In this document: in pieces, positions 35,248 through 47,708 of the stretch | Position numbering within the stretch: position 1 is the stretch's first letter | How the letters are laid out: every line of letters begins with the position of its first letter | Position numbers and translations under genes: made by a program | Notes under the pieces: generated by a model | Database searches by the model: none | What the model saw: the letters and a program-made list of their open reading frames with translations, nothing else | Told to the model about the DNA's origin: nothing | Assembly: GCF_018812025.1 (NCBI RefSeq) | Contig: NC_063054.1 | Location: forward strand, 6,188,582-6,252,581 | Origin: Megalobrama amblycephala | Taxonomy: Eukaryota; Chordata; Actinopteri; Cypriniformes; Xenocyprididae | DNA: 64,000 bases | Reading direction: 5' to 3'

Positions 35248-35425
35248 AGTCTTGCTCCTGGGGGCACTATTCTGCTGACTTCAGCTCCAGTCCTAATTAA
35301 ACATACCTGAATCAGATAATACAATTTTTCCAGATTACTACAAACTTCCAGTGTTGGGACAGGTTGGAGCTAAACTCTGTAGCACATTAGCCTTCCAGGA
35401 GCAGGATCGGACATCCCTGGTATAC
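35248..35425. repeat. Short foldback repeat
   Basis: The left arm GTCTTGCTCCTGGGGGCACT and TTCAGCTCCAGTCCTAATTA pair with the right arm GGTTGGAGCTAAACTCTG and CCTTCCAGGAGCAGGATCGG. This is a frequent small palindromic repeat in cyprinids. Confidence 0.7.
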
Positions 35426-36644
35426 TGCATGTCTGCTCATGTGCATACACAATGAATAAAGTGCCAAAGGTGGAGAAGATTGCAAGAATGTAGGAGTGTC
35501 ACAAAAGAGCTCCTTAAACTGAACCGTTCACTGAAAATCACTGCAAAGCAGTATTCAAGACCGGACTCAATCTCAAGTCTGAGTCAAAGACCATGGTCTT
35601 AGTCTTGGTCAAATGACTTAGAGTTGGGACCATGTCGACTCGATCTAGACTTGAACTCAACCCTTTTCTGGTTTCAGTCTTGATTCAGACTCTAATGAGC
35701 TGGTCTCGACTACAAAACTGCCAAACATTCATTTTCAATGAGAGTTGCCAATTTTTGATGACAAAAGCAAAAGAGACTGTTGTTGATGCACCTAAGTTGA
35801 GAAGAGTAGCAAAACAATAGAGCAAGAGGGCTACAGATTTGGGGCATCTTGCATGCATCTCAATTCAGCTTCCTTAGCTAGACCACACATCAAAAAACAC
35901 TTGAAATGCCTAAATGAGCTGCCTTGACTGCAACACGGATGTGTAGTTGTTTGTCCCCTAATTTGCAATCTGTGTGAATGCCCATTTATCTTGGAGAGAC
36001 ACTACCTTGCCATTCTGGGCCACTGATATATATATAAATATTTTTATTTATATGTTTATTTTTTTGCAAAGCTGTTTTTTTTTTTTTTTTTTTTTTTACA
36101 AACAGGATGCTCAGGTCTTAGTTATCAGAGACTAAAAGTCCTTATCTAGAACCTCAACAATACTTTGCACATGCAGTTCACAATTATGTATCCTTCTTGC
36201 AAACAACATTTTGAACATATGTCCTTGAGGTTTAGGATTTGAAGTAGTACCTGAATTCTATGCAGAAAATGAAACTCCTTGTCCTCAAAAGTATGATTCA
36301 AAGTAGGTTTGTAGTGTGAGTCTGAGATAACCAGGGCTAGTCATGGGGTTAGTCATACACCTCTCTGTACCTAAGAGATGAGTGTTAGTGTGTATGCACT
36401 TTAATGATTAACCTTTACACCAGTGTTAGTGAGGTCACAGACGGCAGCTTCTGGTGTAGGTCAGAACACAACAGCTGCTTGTAGGGATTAGCTGTCTGTT
36501 TCTCCCTTCTAGCTGTATACATCTCTCTCTCTCTCTCTCTCTCTCTCTTTGGCTCTTAACACATGTCCTCATCAGCTCAGTAATTTTCCTAATGACTAGT
36601 ATCTTCCAGTTTCTGATTACCTCCTAATATACAGTATTGTTCAC
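35426..36644. other. Intron with simple repeats and a GAGTC-rich patch
   Basis: About 35555-35720 is dense in variants of CAAGTCTGAGTC and GACTCGA, probably a hAT subterminal region. A T-run lies at 36078-36097 and a (CT)n run at about 36524-36547. Otherwise unrecognised. Confidence 0.5.
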
Positions 36645-37330
36645 TTAAAGAGTTAGTTCACCCAAATATGAAAATTTTGTCATTAATTACTCACCCTCAC
36701 CCGTAAGACCTTTCAAATCCTAGATCTTTCTTACCTGATGGACTGCAACATTATTGCCACTTTCAAGGCCCAGAAAGGTAGTAAAGACAATGTTAAAATA
36801 GTCCATATGACTGCAGTGTTTCAACCTTAATGTTATGAAGCATCAAGAATACTTTTTGTGTGCAAAAAACAAACAAAATTAACAGCTTTATTCAACAATT
36901 TCTTCTCTTCCATGTCAGTCTTCAATGCTGTTCACATAGTAAACACAGTGCAGCACTTTCGGGTTCTACGTCAGAATGCTGGCTCATTATTTGCCTATGT
37001 GAACATTATTGCTATGTGAACAGTGTTAATTGTTGAATAAAGTCTTTATTTTTGTTTGTTTTTTTATGCACAAAAATGTATTCGTCACCTCATAACATTA
37101 AGGTTGAACCTCTGTAGTCACATGGACTATTTTAACGATGTCTTTACTACCTTTCTGGGTCTTGAATGTGGTAATATCGTTGAAGCATATTGGAGACTGG
37201 AAGGCTCACGGATTTCATCAAAAATATCTTAATTTGTGTTCCGAAGATGAAAGGTCTTACGGGTGTGGAACGACGTGAGGCTGAGTGATTAATGACAGAA
37301 GTTTAATTTTTGGGTGAACTAACCCTTTAA
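36645..37330. mobile_element. Foldback MITE of the GTTCACCC family, complete
   Basis: TTAAAGAGTTAGTTCACCCA at the left pairs with TGGGTGAACTAACCCTTTAA at the right; TTAA forms both edges. The arms continue inward (TTAATTACTCACCCTCAC with GTGAGGCTGAGTGATTAA, and ACCTTAATGTTATGAAGC with CATAACATTAAGGTTGAA), so most of the 686 bp can fold into one imperfect hairpin. No coding capacity. It is the best-preserved copy of this family here. Confidence 0.9.
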
Positions 37331-37814
37331 AGGCTTTATGTACATCTCTCAGCCCTCATGCTATCAATATGAATTGTACCATCGCTGTACCAGATTTGCT
37401 GCCTTTTGCTCTTGGCATGATGCTGCATTTGAATGTTGCACTCTTGCTGAACTTTTAGCAAGTAGCTAATTTGAAACATCTAACCAGTGCTTTTCATTGT
37501 ATTATCATTTCCCTTGACCTATTGCTCAATTCCTATTGTTGAATGAAGCATAAAAAAACAATCTTTGCTCCAAGTGGTTCAACTGATGTGATGTACCTCA
37601 CTTGCATCTTTAAATTTAATTATTTAAAATTATATTTTTTTATTCTGTTGTCTAAATAAAATACAATAAAAACACTATTAGTGCCTAATTATGGGTAATG
37701 TGTACATTAAAAAAATGTTCACCAAGGCTGCATTTCAGAAATCATTCTAATCATTCTAATACGAGTCTGCATTTCAGAAATCATTCTAATATGCTGATTT
37801 GCTGATATTGTGTA
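37331..37814 (+). other. rad51b intron, partial MITE
   Basis: About 37715-37810 (CACCAAGGCTGCATTTCAGA, ATCATTCTAATATGCTGATT) is a remnant of the CTACCATTC family with a local duplication of TCATTCTAAT. The rest is unrecognised. Confidence 0.5.
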
Positions 37815-38517
37815 TCTACAATTAGTGGTTAAACGGATCGTTGTTGATCCGTACGGACCAAGCCCCACGGTTTGGCACGCATGTGATTCGCAGATCATTT
37901 GCAAGTTTAACCGCAATAGAGTGAAAGGTTATCATTTGCACTTGTTTTGTCTTGCTAGTTTACACATTAAATAGATTTAAAACCATTCCAGCCCTAGAAG
38001 AGGCAAAAGAGGATTTAATTCGGTAACACACGCCACACTGTTATCGGTGCACACAGATGCACATAAAAGGCTCGCGCGCACACAGAGAGGAGAGAGAGGC
38101 GCATTTCAGATAGCTCGCAAACTCCAAATTGATTTCTCTTTCGCGTCCTCAATGCACTTGGATGGACACATACAAGCATTATGTCAAAATACCCCTCTCG
38201 GCAAGTATTCTCGTAAACACATTCGGTTATGTCTTAATTGAATGAGGTGAGGGTTCGGATGTGTATCTATCGGAAGTGAGCATGCATGGGGTCTTACTCT
38301 TAAAGTGACAGCAACCTATAAATACCTGCTGTTGTCTGTCATGTAAATCAAACAACAAAACACAGCTTTAACAAAGATTAATCTATATTAAATTTATACA
38401 GTGAACAGTGTCATTTTACATTTAATTATTACATTTCTGTACTTGAAAATTAATACTACAGTTAGACCTTATACTTTATTTGTAACTTTATGTTGTATTT
38501 ATCTATGCTTGTAATTG

Positions 38518-40310
38518 GTTTACAGCAGTGGTTCCCAAACTTTTTAGCTTGGAGTATCCTCTGAAGGGATTACCATCCTTCTGCGTACCCCCTCTCTTCC
38601 ACTTCGACTGCAGTCACACCTTTACTATTAAAGGACAGTATTTGCCCCCTAAAATGATTTTCCAGTGCATATTTTTTACCTTTATGAATAACTTTTTAAA
38701 ATAAATAATGTTTTAAATAAAAATGTTCATTAGAGAAATATACAATGATGGTAAAACTAAATAAAACTTTTAAATATTAAACCATAACCGCCAGTAGGTG
38801 GCAGCAAGTCACTGTTTTTATGAGTGAGTCATCCAGTCATTCATTCAGTAACGAAACAAGTGGCTGTGAATGAATCATTGAATCATTGACTCTCACGATT
38901 AATTCAAAGCTGCAGAATTGTTCGCGAAACACAGATGTGTGTTGTAGTTCTTCTGCGATTTTCTTTAGAACTATTATTTCATTGCAAAATAGAGTAAATA
39001 CTGACAGTACTGTGTTTAAAATGTATGTTTTGTTTTTTGACCTGTTGTATAATAATGTCACGTTTGCAGTCATGTGGATATTTGGGAACAATTGTGTTCT
39101 TGCTTGTTATCATCATTAACTCCCTGAGGTCCGAAAACGCGCCGGTGTGTTTTGCAGGATTTTTTTCACATTGCAGCAAAACAGACTTAAAATACTCTGT
39201 CATTTCTTGTCATAGAGACATAAGTAATATATCAATTGAAACATCATTGTTCAGACACTTTGCATCACAGAAATACATTATATTTTAAAGAATATAATAG
39301 AATACCATTATTTTAAATTGTAATAATATTTCACAGTATTGCTGTTTATGATGAGCTGAGACATTATTACAGAGGGTTTTTTTCACAGCCTACCTGACTG
39401 AAAGGCCTCATTAATATGCAAGTAATTTCAGGTCATTATTATGTGATTCTTTTGTCTTCTCAGGTGTAAATGGCCCATTATTCATGCAGATTCACGCCTC
39501 TACGCATACTGTGTTTCTTGACAAAAAGTGTCTTACAAAAACTAAATCAATATATTGTTTTATATGAAGGAGTAGGCAGCATAATTTTTACATAATTCTA
39601 AAGCAAAAACTCTAGTCTACAACCTCCAATACCCAGAAGTCTTGTGAACACAGATTTAATATACTTTTTTGGCCTTATTTCAGTGACTTAAGTTTTTTGT
39701 TTTTTCAATAACCACGCATAAACATTATTCCTTCAAAAATACAAACATGTACATATATGTTCCTCACATATTATTGTAGCCTAGTTTGTGCTGAATACAG
39801 TGTAATGACACTTTTGTCATTTATATGTTTATGAACAACTGAAAAAAGCACAAATGTCAGGGCATGTCAAAACTTCTCCAAGCCCCAAATCAGCCTCAGA
39901 CTCCAGAGGGTTAAATACAAGAACTCACACAAGGTATGTTTTTGTATCGGAGAAAGTTCAAGTCTTAAATCGAAATTAATCCACTATCTGTGTCTATTTG
40001 TTCTTCATGCGAGTAAGTGCTAAATCTCCACTTTTACAAAGGTGCATTGTTGAGAATGGCAGTAATTTAGCGCGATATAAGGCAGCATGCTGCACGCAAT
40101 CAATCATATGTGTGGATACAGTAATTTTTGGCTGCAAATGATGAGGTAATTTGATTAAATGTACTGGATTTCCGACATTTTTGCAGTTAGAAAAAAATGC
40201 TCGGTTTTAATATTATTTTAAGGTAGAATTAAATGAACTACTCAGCATTTTGTTCGCATACCCCCTTTTGTCACCTCACGTACCCCAGTTTGTGAACCAC
40301 TGGTGTACAG
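38518..40310. mobile_element. Second hAT nested in the first
   Basis: The element 38526-40302 starts CAGTGGTTCCCAAACTTTTT and ends CAGTTTGTGAACCACTG; the 8-bp flanks GTTTACAG (38518) and GTGTACAG (40303) differ at one base. It holds CCGCCAGTAGGTGGCAGC at 38788-38805, a CTCF-core look-alike. It is itself interrupted by a TTAA element. Confidence 0.9.
39116..39914. mobile_element. TTAA element nested in the second hAT
   Basis: TTAA at 39116-39119 and 39911-39914 border a segment that starts CTCCCTGAGGTCCGAAAA and ends CCTCAGACTCCAGAGGG. The end similarity is partial but the TTAACYCYCTGRGGTC theme is that of a common fish piggyBac-like repeat. No transposase frame survives. Confidence 0.75.
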
Positions 40311-40418
40311 TATTTATTCTTTTTACAAAAATGTCAAAAATGATCTGATCTGTGACTTAATAACCGTGATATGATCCGAACCGTGAGTTTTGTGATCCGT
40401 TGAACCACTATCTACAAT

Positions 40419-40948
40419 ATTATACAAAACTAGCGAATTAAATCTTTAATACTGGCTGATATCTTGCATTTGAACTGAGTTTTGGCCTCTCTGAAAAAAT
40501 ACAGTTAAGTTTCTAGCTGAACTTCAGCTGTGCTGGCACAGCTAAAACAATGGGACTTCATAATTGTCCTTAGCTCCACCAATGCTCTATTAGATTATGT
40601 TGGAAAACTTTTATGCAATACCTGTAAATGACAGTAGTGTTGGATAATATTCTTTGGTCCAACCTTATTGGATTGCGGTTGGACTGACAGAACTTTCTTT
40701 CCGTAATGGGCATGAATAAGCAGGTCTGGAATAATGCTGTCCCTGTTGCTACACTACAGCTTAAGACTCTGCCTTTAATGAGAGGGATAACAGGCCTAGA
40801 TGCCTGGAGGCAAGGGGAAGCCTTTGGGAATGGCAATATCCTTTTGGAATTAAATTGCCAAGTTCAACTTTGATCCTTTGGAGAGGGGATTTTATTTAGG
40901 CCACTATTGGTTTTGCCCCCCACCCTACCTTTCTCACACAGATGCTTT

Positions 40949-41029
<81 letters not shown>

Positions 41030-41893
41030 ATATATGTGTATATATACACACACACACACACATATATACATGAAGAGGTGTCTTGAGAATGAGTTGGCCA
41101 TATTTGTGGCCTCAGGGAGTGGTCAACCCCAATGATGTGCTGCTTTCTCTTCATTATCTAATTTTCCCTCTCTTTATGTAAGGTATAAACACATAGAATC
41201 ACAGAGGGAGCAAGGGTGGGCCCGTCAAAATAGGCACTGGTTGTCTTTTCTTGTTGATAGACGTGTGTGGCCTTCCAGGATTTGAGAAACAGACCTAATC
41301 AAAGAGGTCAGAAACTATGACCATCAAGCTTGGCTCAACAGATCAAGCTAATGCACAGCTTTGTTCAAGGCACAATGAAAAGGCTAATGCTTTCTATCCA
41401 GATCTTTTGCAATGACGAATTGCCTTTGTGCCCTAAATGAGATATTGCAGAACAGTTGTATTGATTCTGGTATTTTTCGTCATCAAGCCGAAAGGGCCTT
41501 AAAAATTTCTGTATGGTGCTGTTTTCTACTGTTCGAGGCTAATTGTTACGGTAATAGTTTCTTTTTCCATTATGGTGTTTCAGAATCAGGATTAAAATGT
41601 ATAAGACCAATTGTGAAACGCCACATGACTAAAGCTGTTCCACCAACACGCTTTTACTGCCCTGATTGCGGTTAGCTAACCATGCTGAGAAATCAGAGCA
41701 TGAAATGGTTTGTAATTGTACTGTACCAAACCGCATTCTAACGGAAATGCAATGAGTACTGTTATTCACCAAGCTCAGTACATTTGGGGCCGATAGTGAA
41801 GACAAAGGCATTTTTAGTTCATGCAAGTTTTGGTGTTACAGTATTTAGTAAGAAAACAATACGTGATCATTTGTCTCTACATTTGCTATGATC
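40419..41893. other. Intron with (TA)n(CA)n microsatellite
   Basis: A (TA)n tract at about 40955-41025 continues through TATATGTGTATATATA into (CA)n at 41046-41062. The remainder, including 41063-41893, looks unique with no credible frame. Confidence 0.7.
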
Positions 41894-42647
41894 TTAAAGG
41901 ATTAGTCCACTTTCAAATAAAATTTTCCTGATAATTTACTCACCCCCATGTCATCCAAGATGTTCATGTCTTTCTTTTGTCAGTCGAAAAGGAATTTAGG
42001 TTTTTGATGAAAACATTCCAGGATTTTTCTCCTTACAGTGGACTTCAATGGCCTCCAAACGGTTGAAGGTCAAAATTACAGTTTCAGTGCAGATTCAAAG
42101 GGCTTTAAACGATACCAGACGAGGAATAAGGGTCTTATCTAGTGAAACGATTAGTCATTTCGAAAAAAAATACAACTGTATATGCTTTATGAACACAAAT
42201 TATTGCCTTGTACGTGCTTCCACTTTCCGTATTCTTCAAAAAGCTTACGCCGTATGTCCTACGCCTTCCCTATTCAACTTACGGCGTAAGCTTTTTGAAG
42301 AATACGGAAAGTGGAAGCACGTACAAGGTGATAATTTGTGTTCATAAAGCATATACAGTTGTTTTTTTTTTTTTTTGAAAATGACCGATCGTTTTGCTAG
42401 ATAAGACCCTTATTCCTTGTCTGGTATCGTTTTTAAAGCCCTTTGAAGCTGCAATGAAACTGTAATTTTGACCTTCAACCGTCTGGAGGCCACTGAAGTC
42501 CACTATAAGAAGAAGAATCCTAGAATGTTTTCACCAAAAACCTTAATTTCTTTTTGACTGAAGAAAGAAAGACATGAACATCTTGGATGACATGGGGGTG
42601 AGTAAATTATCAGGAAAATTTTATTTGAAAGTGGATTAATCCTTTAA
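41894..42647. mobile_element. 754-bp palindromic MITE with TTAA ends
   Basis: Starts TTAAAGGATTAGTCCACTTT and ends AAAGTGGATTAATCCTTTAA. The arms pair almost throughout, down to a core where ACGCCGTA and TACGGCGT close on a loop of about 30 nt near 42270; the inner 60 bp of each arm (for example GCTTTTTGAAGAATACGGAA) are identical complements. Arm divergence is low. Related units form the array at 50674-52400. Confidence 0.93.
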
Positions 42648-45600
42648 TACGAATGTACTATGTAAAAAGTGTATTTCTTTATAGCTTATTGCCTGAAACT
42701 AATTTTTTTATTTATCCAATAAGCTTCAGAAACAAATTTTGCTACCACATTCTCAAAAATCTTTCTTTTTTAACAGACCAACAATAAAGGTTGTGACCTC
42801 CAGGTAAATTCATCAGGTCCTTACATGCATTTGCATTTTTTGAGTTCATCTGTCCATCCTCCTTACCACTTATCCTCTCTAGGGTTGTGAGAGGCTGAAG
42901 AAGTTTTGATTTGTTCTAGAAAATTTCCTCAACAAAATCTTCTAGTTTCCGATAAAGCACGTGAAGTTTCACCTCAGATCTGCCTTTGTGTACGTAAAGA
43001 ATATCCAGTGCTGGGAATCCCCAGTGTAATCGCTTCAGGCTGAATTAGCCTGGATTTAGGGCTGTCTGACGCCGCAAAACACAAAGCAAAGTCAATGAAT
43101 GACTGTAAAGCAATCACTAGGAACTACAGAGTCTGTAGTTGGGTCTTTTGGCAAGCTGTGTTAGGTCATAACAAAACTGTTTTACTTGCATAACATTTAC
43201 TTACTGGATAATTATAAAGGAAAAGATTTCAGACCAGTTGATGAGAGCCGATGGACAGTGAAGGGTTAAGTGTGTTTCCTGCAGGAGAATAAATTAAATG
43301 TGGCCATAATCACATTGCAGGAATGCAGTCAGTGTACTCTTGTGAAACACCCCCTAAGCCCTGGCTCTGCTCCACTCTCTCAGCGCCTCACACAAAGATG
43401 GCTTTGTTCGCTCCCCCTCTCCCCTTTCTCTTTCTCTCTCCTCTCTCTCTCGACTTTTCATTTCTTTGCCTCCTTCAAACTCTCATTTGCTTTGCTCTAT
43501 CCCAGTTTTACTTTTCCTCTCAGCCACTTAGTCAATGTTCCTCTTTTCCACTTTTACTTTCTCTCTTTTTCATGGATTCTGGGTTTTTTCCCATACCTTC
43601 CCCTACTTTTATTTTGTTTGGAAGATCATATTTCTGGACTGCTGTTTCATTTTCTACATGTTGTGTAATTTCTTGTTTTCTCTAGAAGAAACGCTTTATG
43701 ATTTATGAAGAAAATAAGTTGCTGAAAGCAGCAGCAGCACAAGAAAACATCCTCTTTTTTACATTGCCCGATGAAAACACTCAAACTATATGTGTTTCTC
43801 ATATGGGATCATTAAAAATATCAATGGCTAGGTTATCAAAAATGCATTAATGCAAAATTTAGTTCTGCATTGTTATTGATGACCAACTTAGAACCGACCA
43901 CTTTGCAAAAGCTTGATTGGAACCAGACCAAACTTTCACAAAAACATAACTTGTTTGCTGCTTTGAACATCATGCTTTAATTTCGTTGTAAGACACTTCC
44001 TCAAGTTCATATTAGAGAGACATTGAGAGAACTCCTGTGGAGAGGCAGTTCATTTTCAGTTACTGATTTACCCAGGTGTTGGGTAATTTCTGGTGAATTA
44101 TTTCCCTCTTGCCTGATCAATTGGATAAAAGACGTGCAAGGACTGGCGGGTTTTCTTCTAGGAACCATCATCTGCTCACATCTCAGAGTGCAGCTGCTGT
44201 TCTGTATTCCAGCCACACGTGCATCCATGTGAATATGGAAGTAACAAACGAAAGCCTCTGCATAAACCATGTTTCTCTTAAGATTCATTCTGTTCACAGG
44301 TGCTGATTTATCAGTGCCCATTGAGACGTCGTGTATGTGTGTGCGTGCACATAAGCACATGTGCAGATTTCTGTCTGTACTTATGTGAGTGTCATTGTTG
44401 AACAGAAACCCCCTTTCTATTTAAGTGCTAAACAGAATGACTCACCCCGTCACAGCTGCAAATGTCCGTACTCTCAGAACTGTGTTCCGCTTTCAGCAGA
44501 GGGCATTGCATACATGGGTACCAAAACCCAAACTCCTGAAAGTAAAATGGGCTCTGCATTACACTTTCAGGCTCTTGAGTCAGACCTGGACAGATGACTG
44601 TCAGTTGAATTCATCTTTCTAATCCCTGAGGTCTACCCTACAAAGAATGAGGTTAAGTTGAGCTACATGAACTACCCTGACCCTACCTCCCATAAAAAAC
44701 AAGCCTGCAAACAATGGTGTTTACTGTCAATGGTGGTTATCATCCAATCCATTAAATTTATATCGAAATTATGTAAGGGCAATTACACAACTGCAATCCC
44801 CCTTTCTGTTCTTCATTTTTGGCTCTCTTAAAAAGCCACAGTGTCCTCAAATCTCCACAGAGGAAATGGAGCATTTCTGAATCAGAACATTTTTGCTGAT
44901 GTCCCCAGCCTTGGCTCACAAAGGACAAAACGAGGCCCTTATTAAGCTGCCCCTTTGCCAGGCCACATGGAGGATTTGCTAGTTCAATGGGATCTGCAGG
45001 AACAACAAGGGAACAACGAAACTCTTCATCCTGTCAGGAAGGCATGGCAGAGGATCCTAAACCTACGGCCTATTTTTCAAGACAAACTAAGCAACTAATT
45101 TGAAACCCGGGTAACATGAAGGTGCAATTTTTTTTTTTTTTTTTTTTTTACCCAGCGTGTCTAAGCTGAAGCCTCGCATTATCTTCACACAGATAAACTT
45201 GAAACAAAAGGCCTTGGCTGACTCAATGTTTCCAGCAGGGTAAGGAGTAGAGGGATTTTACAGAGCTGTACCATGTGTCTTGGCCAGTACCGCACTGACT
45301 CATTATTAGCAATCAGCGTTGGATCTGGATGGCTTTAGCTGCTGTGGTTCTGCGGGGTAAAGTCGCCCATGATTGTGAGACATTTTTCAAGCTGCTCATC
45401 TCTGTAATTTAGCAATTTGGTTTGATTATTGTGGGGGTTTTGTTTCGACTGCACCCAGAATAGCTCAGGCCAATGAGTAAAGGGGGCTTTCTAATGATTT
45501 CTGTTTCCTAAGACTTACAACATGCAACTCGTGTGCAAAAACATTCTGGAGGGGTTGACCCATTGGAGTTCTCTTGGTACCCAGACGGTCTTACTGATGT

Positions 45601-46896
45601 GTCCCCCTAATGAGAAGTTTTCTGGACTGCAGTGCTCCAGGTGAAGGGGCCCTTTCTGTGATACGTTATACTGCAGCAGGTTTCACTAAGGTGTTCATTT
45701 CAAGAAACCTTTTATCTCCTCCTCCCAGCCCCCCAGACTCCATCTGAGCTCTATAAATCAAAGAAGCAGAGTTGTGGGGGTCAATGCGAGAGCCCTCAAG
45801 AGGAATTGTCTCTTGTTCGCTCTGTGTTTGTCCTGGTTCAGTGAGTTGGGCATTGCTAACTGGATCACTTATTTTACATCTGTACTACTTCATGTTCTCT
45901 TGTGCTTGTACTAAGTTCTCAAAGCTCTTACATGTAATTTCCAAAAGGGCTCAATGAAAAATGGTGAGTGATAGGCCATGTACACCCCTCCTGAGCTACA
46001 GGTTTCCATTCGTTATTTCCTGTCTCGCCAATCTTGCTAGGACTTGCCCCATGTGTTCTGCTTTATGGAGTAATAAAAAAGCGTAATAGCTCTCATCTAT
46101 TCTTGTTAACAGCACAGTGTGCTCTTGTTTGAGTGTGACAAAGGGTGAGAGAAAGGCTGGATATGAAGTGAATTTGGAACGGCCCCCTTAAAGGCATATG
46201 TAAACATTTACGGTTTGTCTCAAGCTGCTGGTGTGATTACAGAGGCTGTACTGTACAGAGGCAGTCAAATGGAAAATGCAGAGCACATGAGTATGAGTGG
46301 CCTACTTGCTGGAGAGCATTTCCCAACCATTATTAGCAGGGCGCTGCCTCTCGAAACTAATGTGTTACGTCTGATATAGAGGCTTGTTAGGAGATCCAGT
46401 CAACATCCGTCTGCACTCTGTTCAAGTATGTTTATGGGTTTGCTTATCTCCAGATTGAATAGATGCCATAGTACAGGGAAGGGATCAGATTCAGCGGCAT
46501 TGAATGGCGCAATGGAAACGGAACCAGATGAAGTAAATAATTGTAAGCAGTATGTTCACACTTAGTACTTTGGGATACCAGTCATGTGAAATCACTAGTC
46601 ATAGTTTTGAAGGATTTTTCCAATTCAAACCCTCTTGTTTTGATGTGTCATGTGTTTTTGCTGGTTGTTATTGTTACCGGGAACTGGAGAAATCAGTCAT
46701 GTCTGTTATTACTTCAAGCATGGAAGTTGCCAGTGTGTGGGATGCTAATATCACTCATATACAGAGGTTGTGCTAGCTTTAGTACATGCGTTTACACTGA
46801 TGTCAATGTGCAGTGTCAAAGTGATGGACATCATTCGTTTTCAATGAGAGTTTGCAATTTATACAGATGAGCAATGCAGAGACTACCAGTGGAAGT
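42648..46896 (+). other. Largest repeat-poor stretch of the last rad51b intron
   Basis: No transposon ends were recognised over 4.2 kb. There is a pyrimidine-rich block at about 43400-43680 (CTCTCTCTCTCC types) that creates spurious Ser/Phe/Leu-rich frames, and a T-run at 45127-45149. No frame shows a family motif. Retention of unique sequence between repeat-dense flanks makes it a candidate for regulatory DNA, which is inference only. Confidence 0.5.
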
Positions 46897-47708
46897 ACCT
46901 ACAGTCCTGCACACGGACGGGTACCCGACGGGTGTCCTGCCAAATTTTATGTAACGGGTGGAATAATATTTACGTGTCGGGTGCGGTGCGGGTGCGGGTC
47001 AGACGTGCGATAGGCACGGGTAGACTGCGGGTCCAATAGCCACCATTCCAACCCAATTCGTTGCATTTGACAGCTGCTTTCAAATGGTCCCATGCTTATT
47101 TGTGTTCACGCGCTGTCTGAGGACCGTTAAAGGCTTCTAATTACTGCAGGATTTGCAGCGCTGAGCATTGTAGCCAATCGCGCTGCATCTGATTGAAAGC
47201 TATAGTGATTATTAAAGGGAGTGCGCTTTGCTCGCTTTATGTATTTAATATAGACTATTTACAATTTGAATAAAAGTTTTAGAATATTTTTTTGCGCTGC
47301 TAGAGGACCAGCAGCCAGGTAAACACTGCTTAGTTTTAGAAGAGACAACCGCATTTAAATACTGAGTGAATCTGATAAAATATTTACTAGCTTTAAGCTT
47401 ACAGTTAAATATCCCTACTAAAACATTCTTTGTTCTATTATTTTACTTGTGTTGTTTAATGCAATGATTAATTAGATGCAGCGGCATATAATGCCTAATG
47501 TTGGTTTTATTGCTTGTGTTGGGCTACATAAGAAAAATCTGGATGTATTAGATTTATGCGGGTGCGGGTCGGGTCACGTTTTTTATGTCAAACTGGTCGG
47601 GTCGGGTGCGGGCTATAATTAGTTTTTCTGTCGGATATCGGGTCGGATGTGCTGTTAATAACTGCGGGAGCGGGTTTATCAAACAGGACCTGTGCAGGAC
47701 GCCTACAG
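46897..47708. mobile_element. hAT element with GC-rich subterminal repeats
   Basis: The element is 46905-47700, starting TCCTGCACACGGACGGGTAC and ending GACCTGTGCAGGAC. Flanks ACCTACAG (46897) and GCCTACAG (47701) match at 7 of 8 positions. Both subterminal regions repeat GGGTGCGGGTC and GGTCGGGT several times, likely transposase-binding sites. The interior has no transposase. Confidence 0.88.

Larger units (their letters stand above)
37815..40418. mobile_element. Outer hAT element with 8-bp target duplication
   Basis: The element is 37823-40410, bordered by identical TCTACAAT at 37815-37822 and 40411-40418. Ends are TAGTGGTTAAACGGATC and GATCCGTTGAACCACTA. The left half keeps a GC-richer interior (38040-38340) related to the hAT at 20155; most of the right half is a second hAT (38526-40302). 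Confidence 0.93.

Noticed and set aside
43270..43685. Ser/Phe/Leu-rich frames of 132 and 120 codons that look like membrane proteins
   Set aside because: The hydrophobic look comes from a CT-rich tract; there is no start context, no motif and the two frames overlap.
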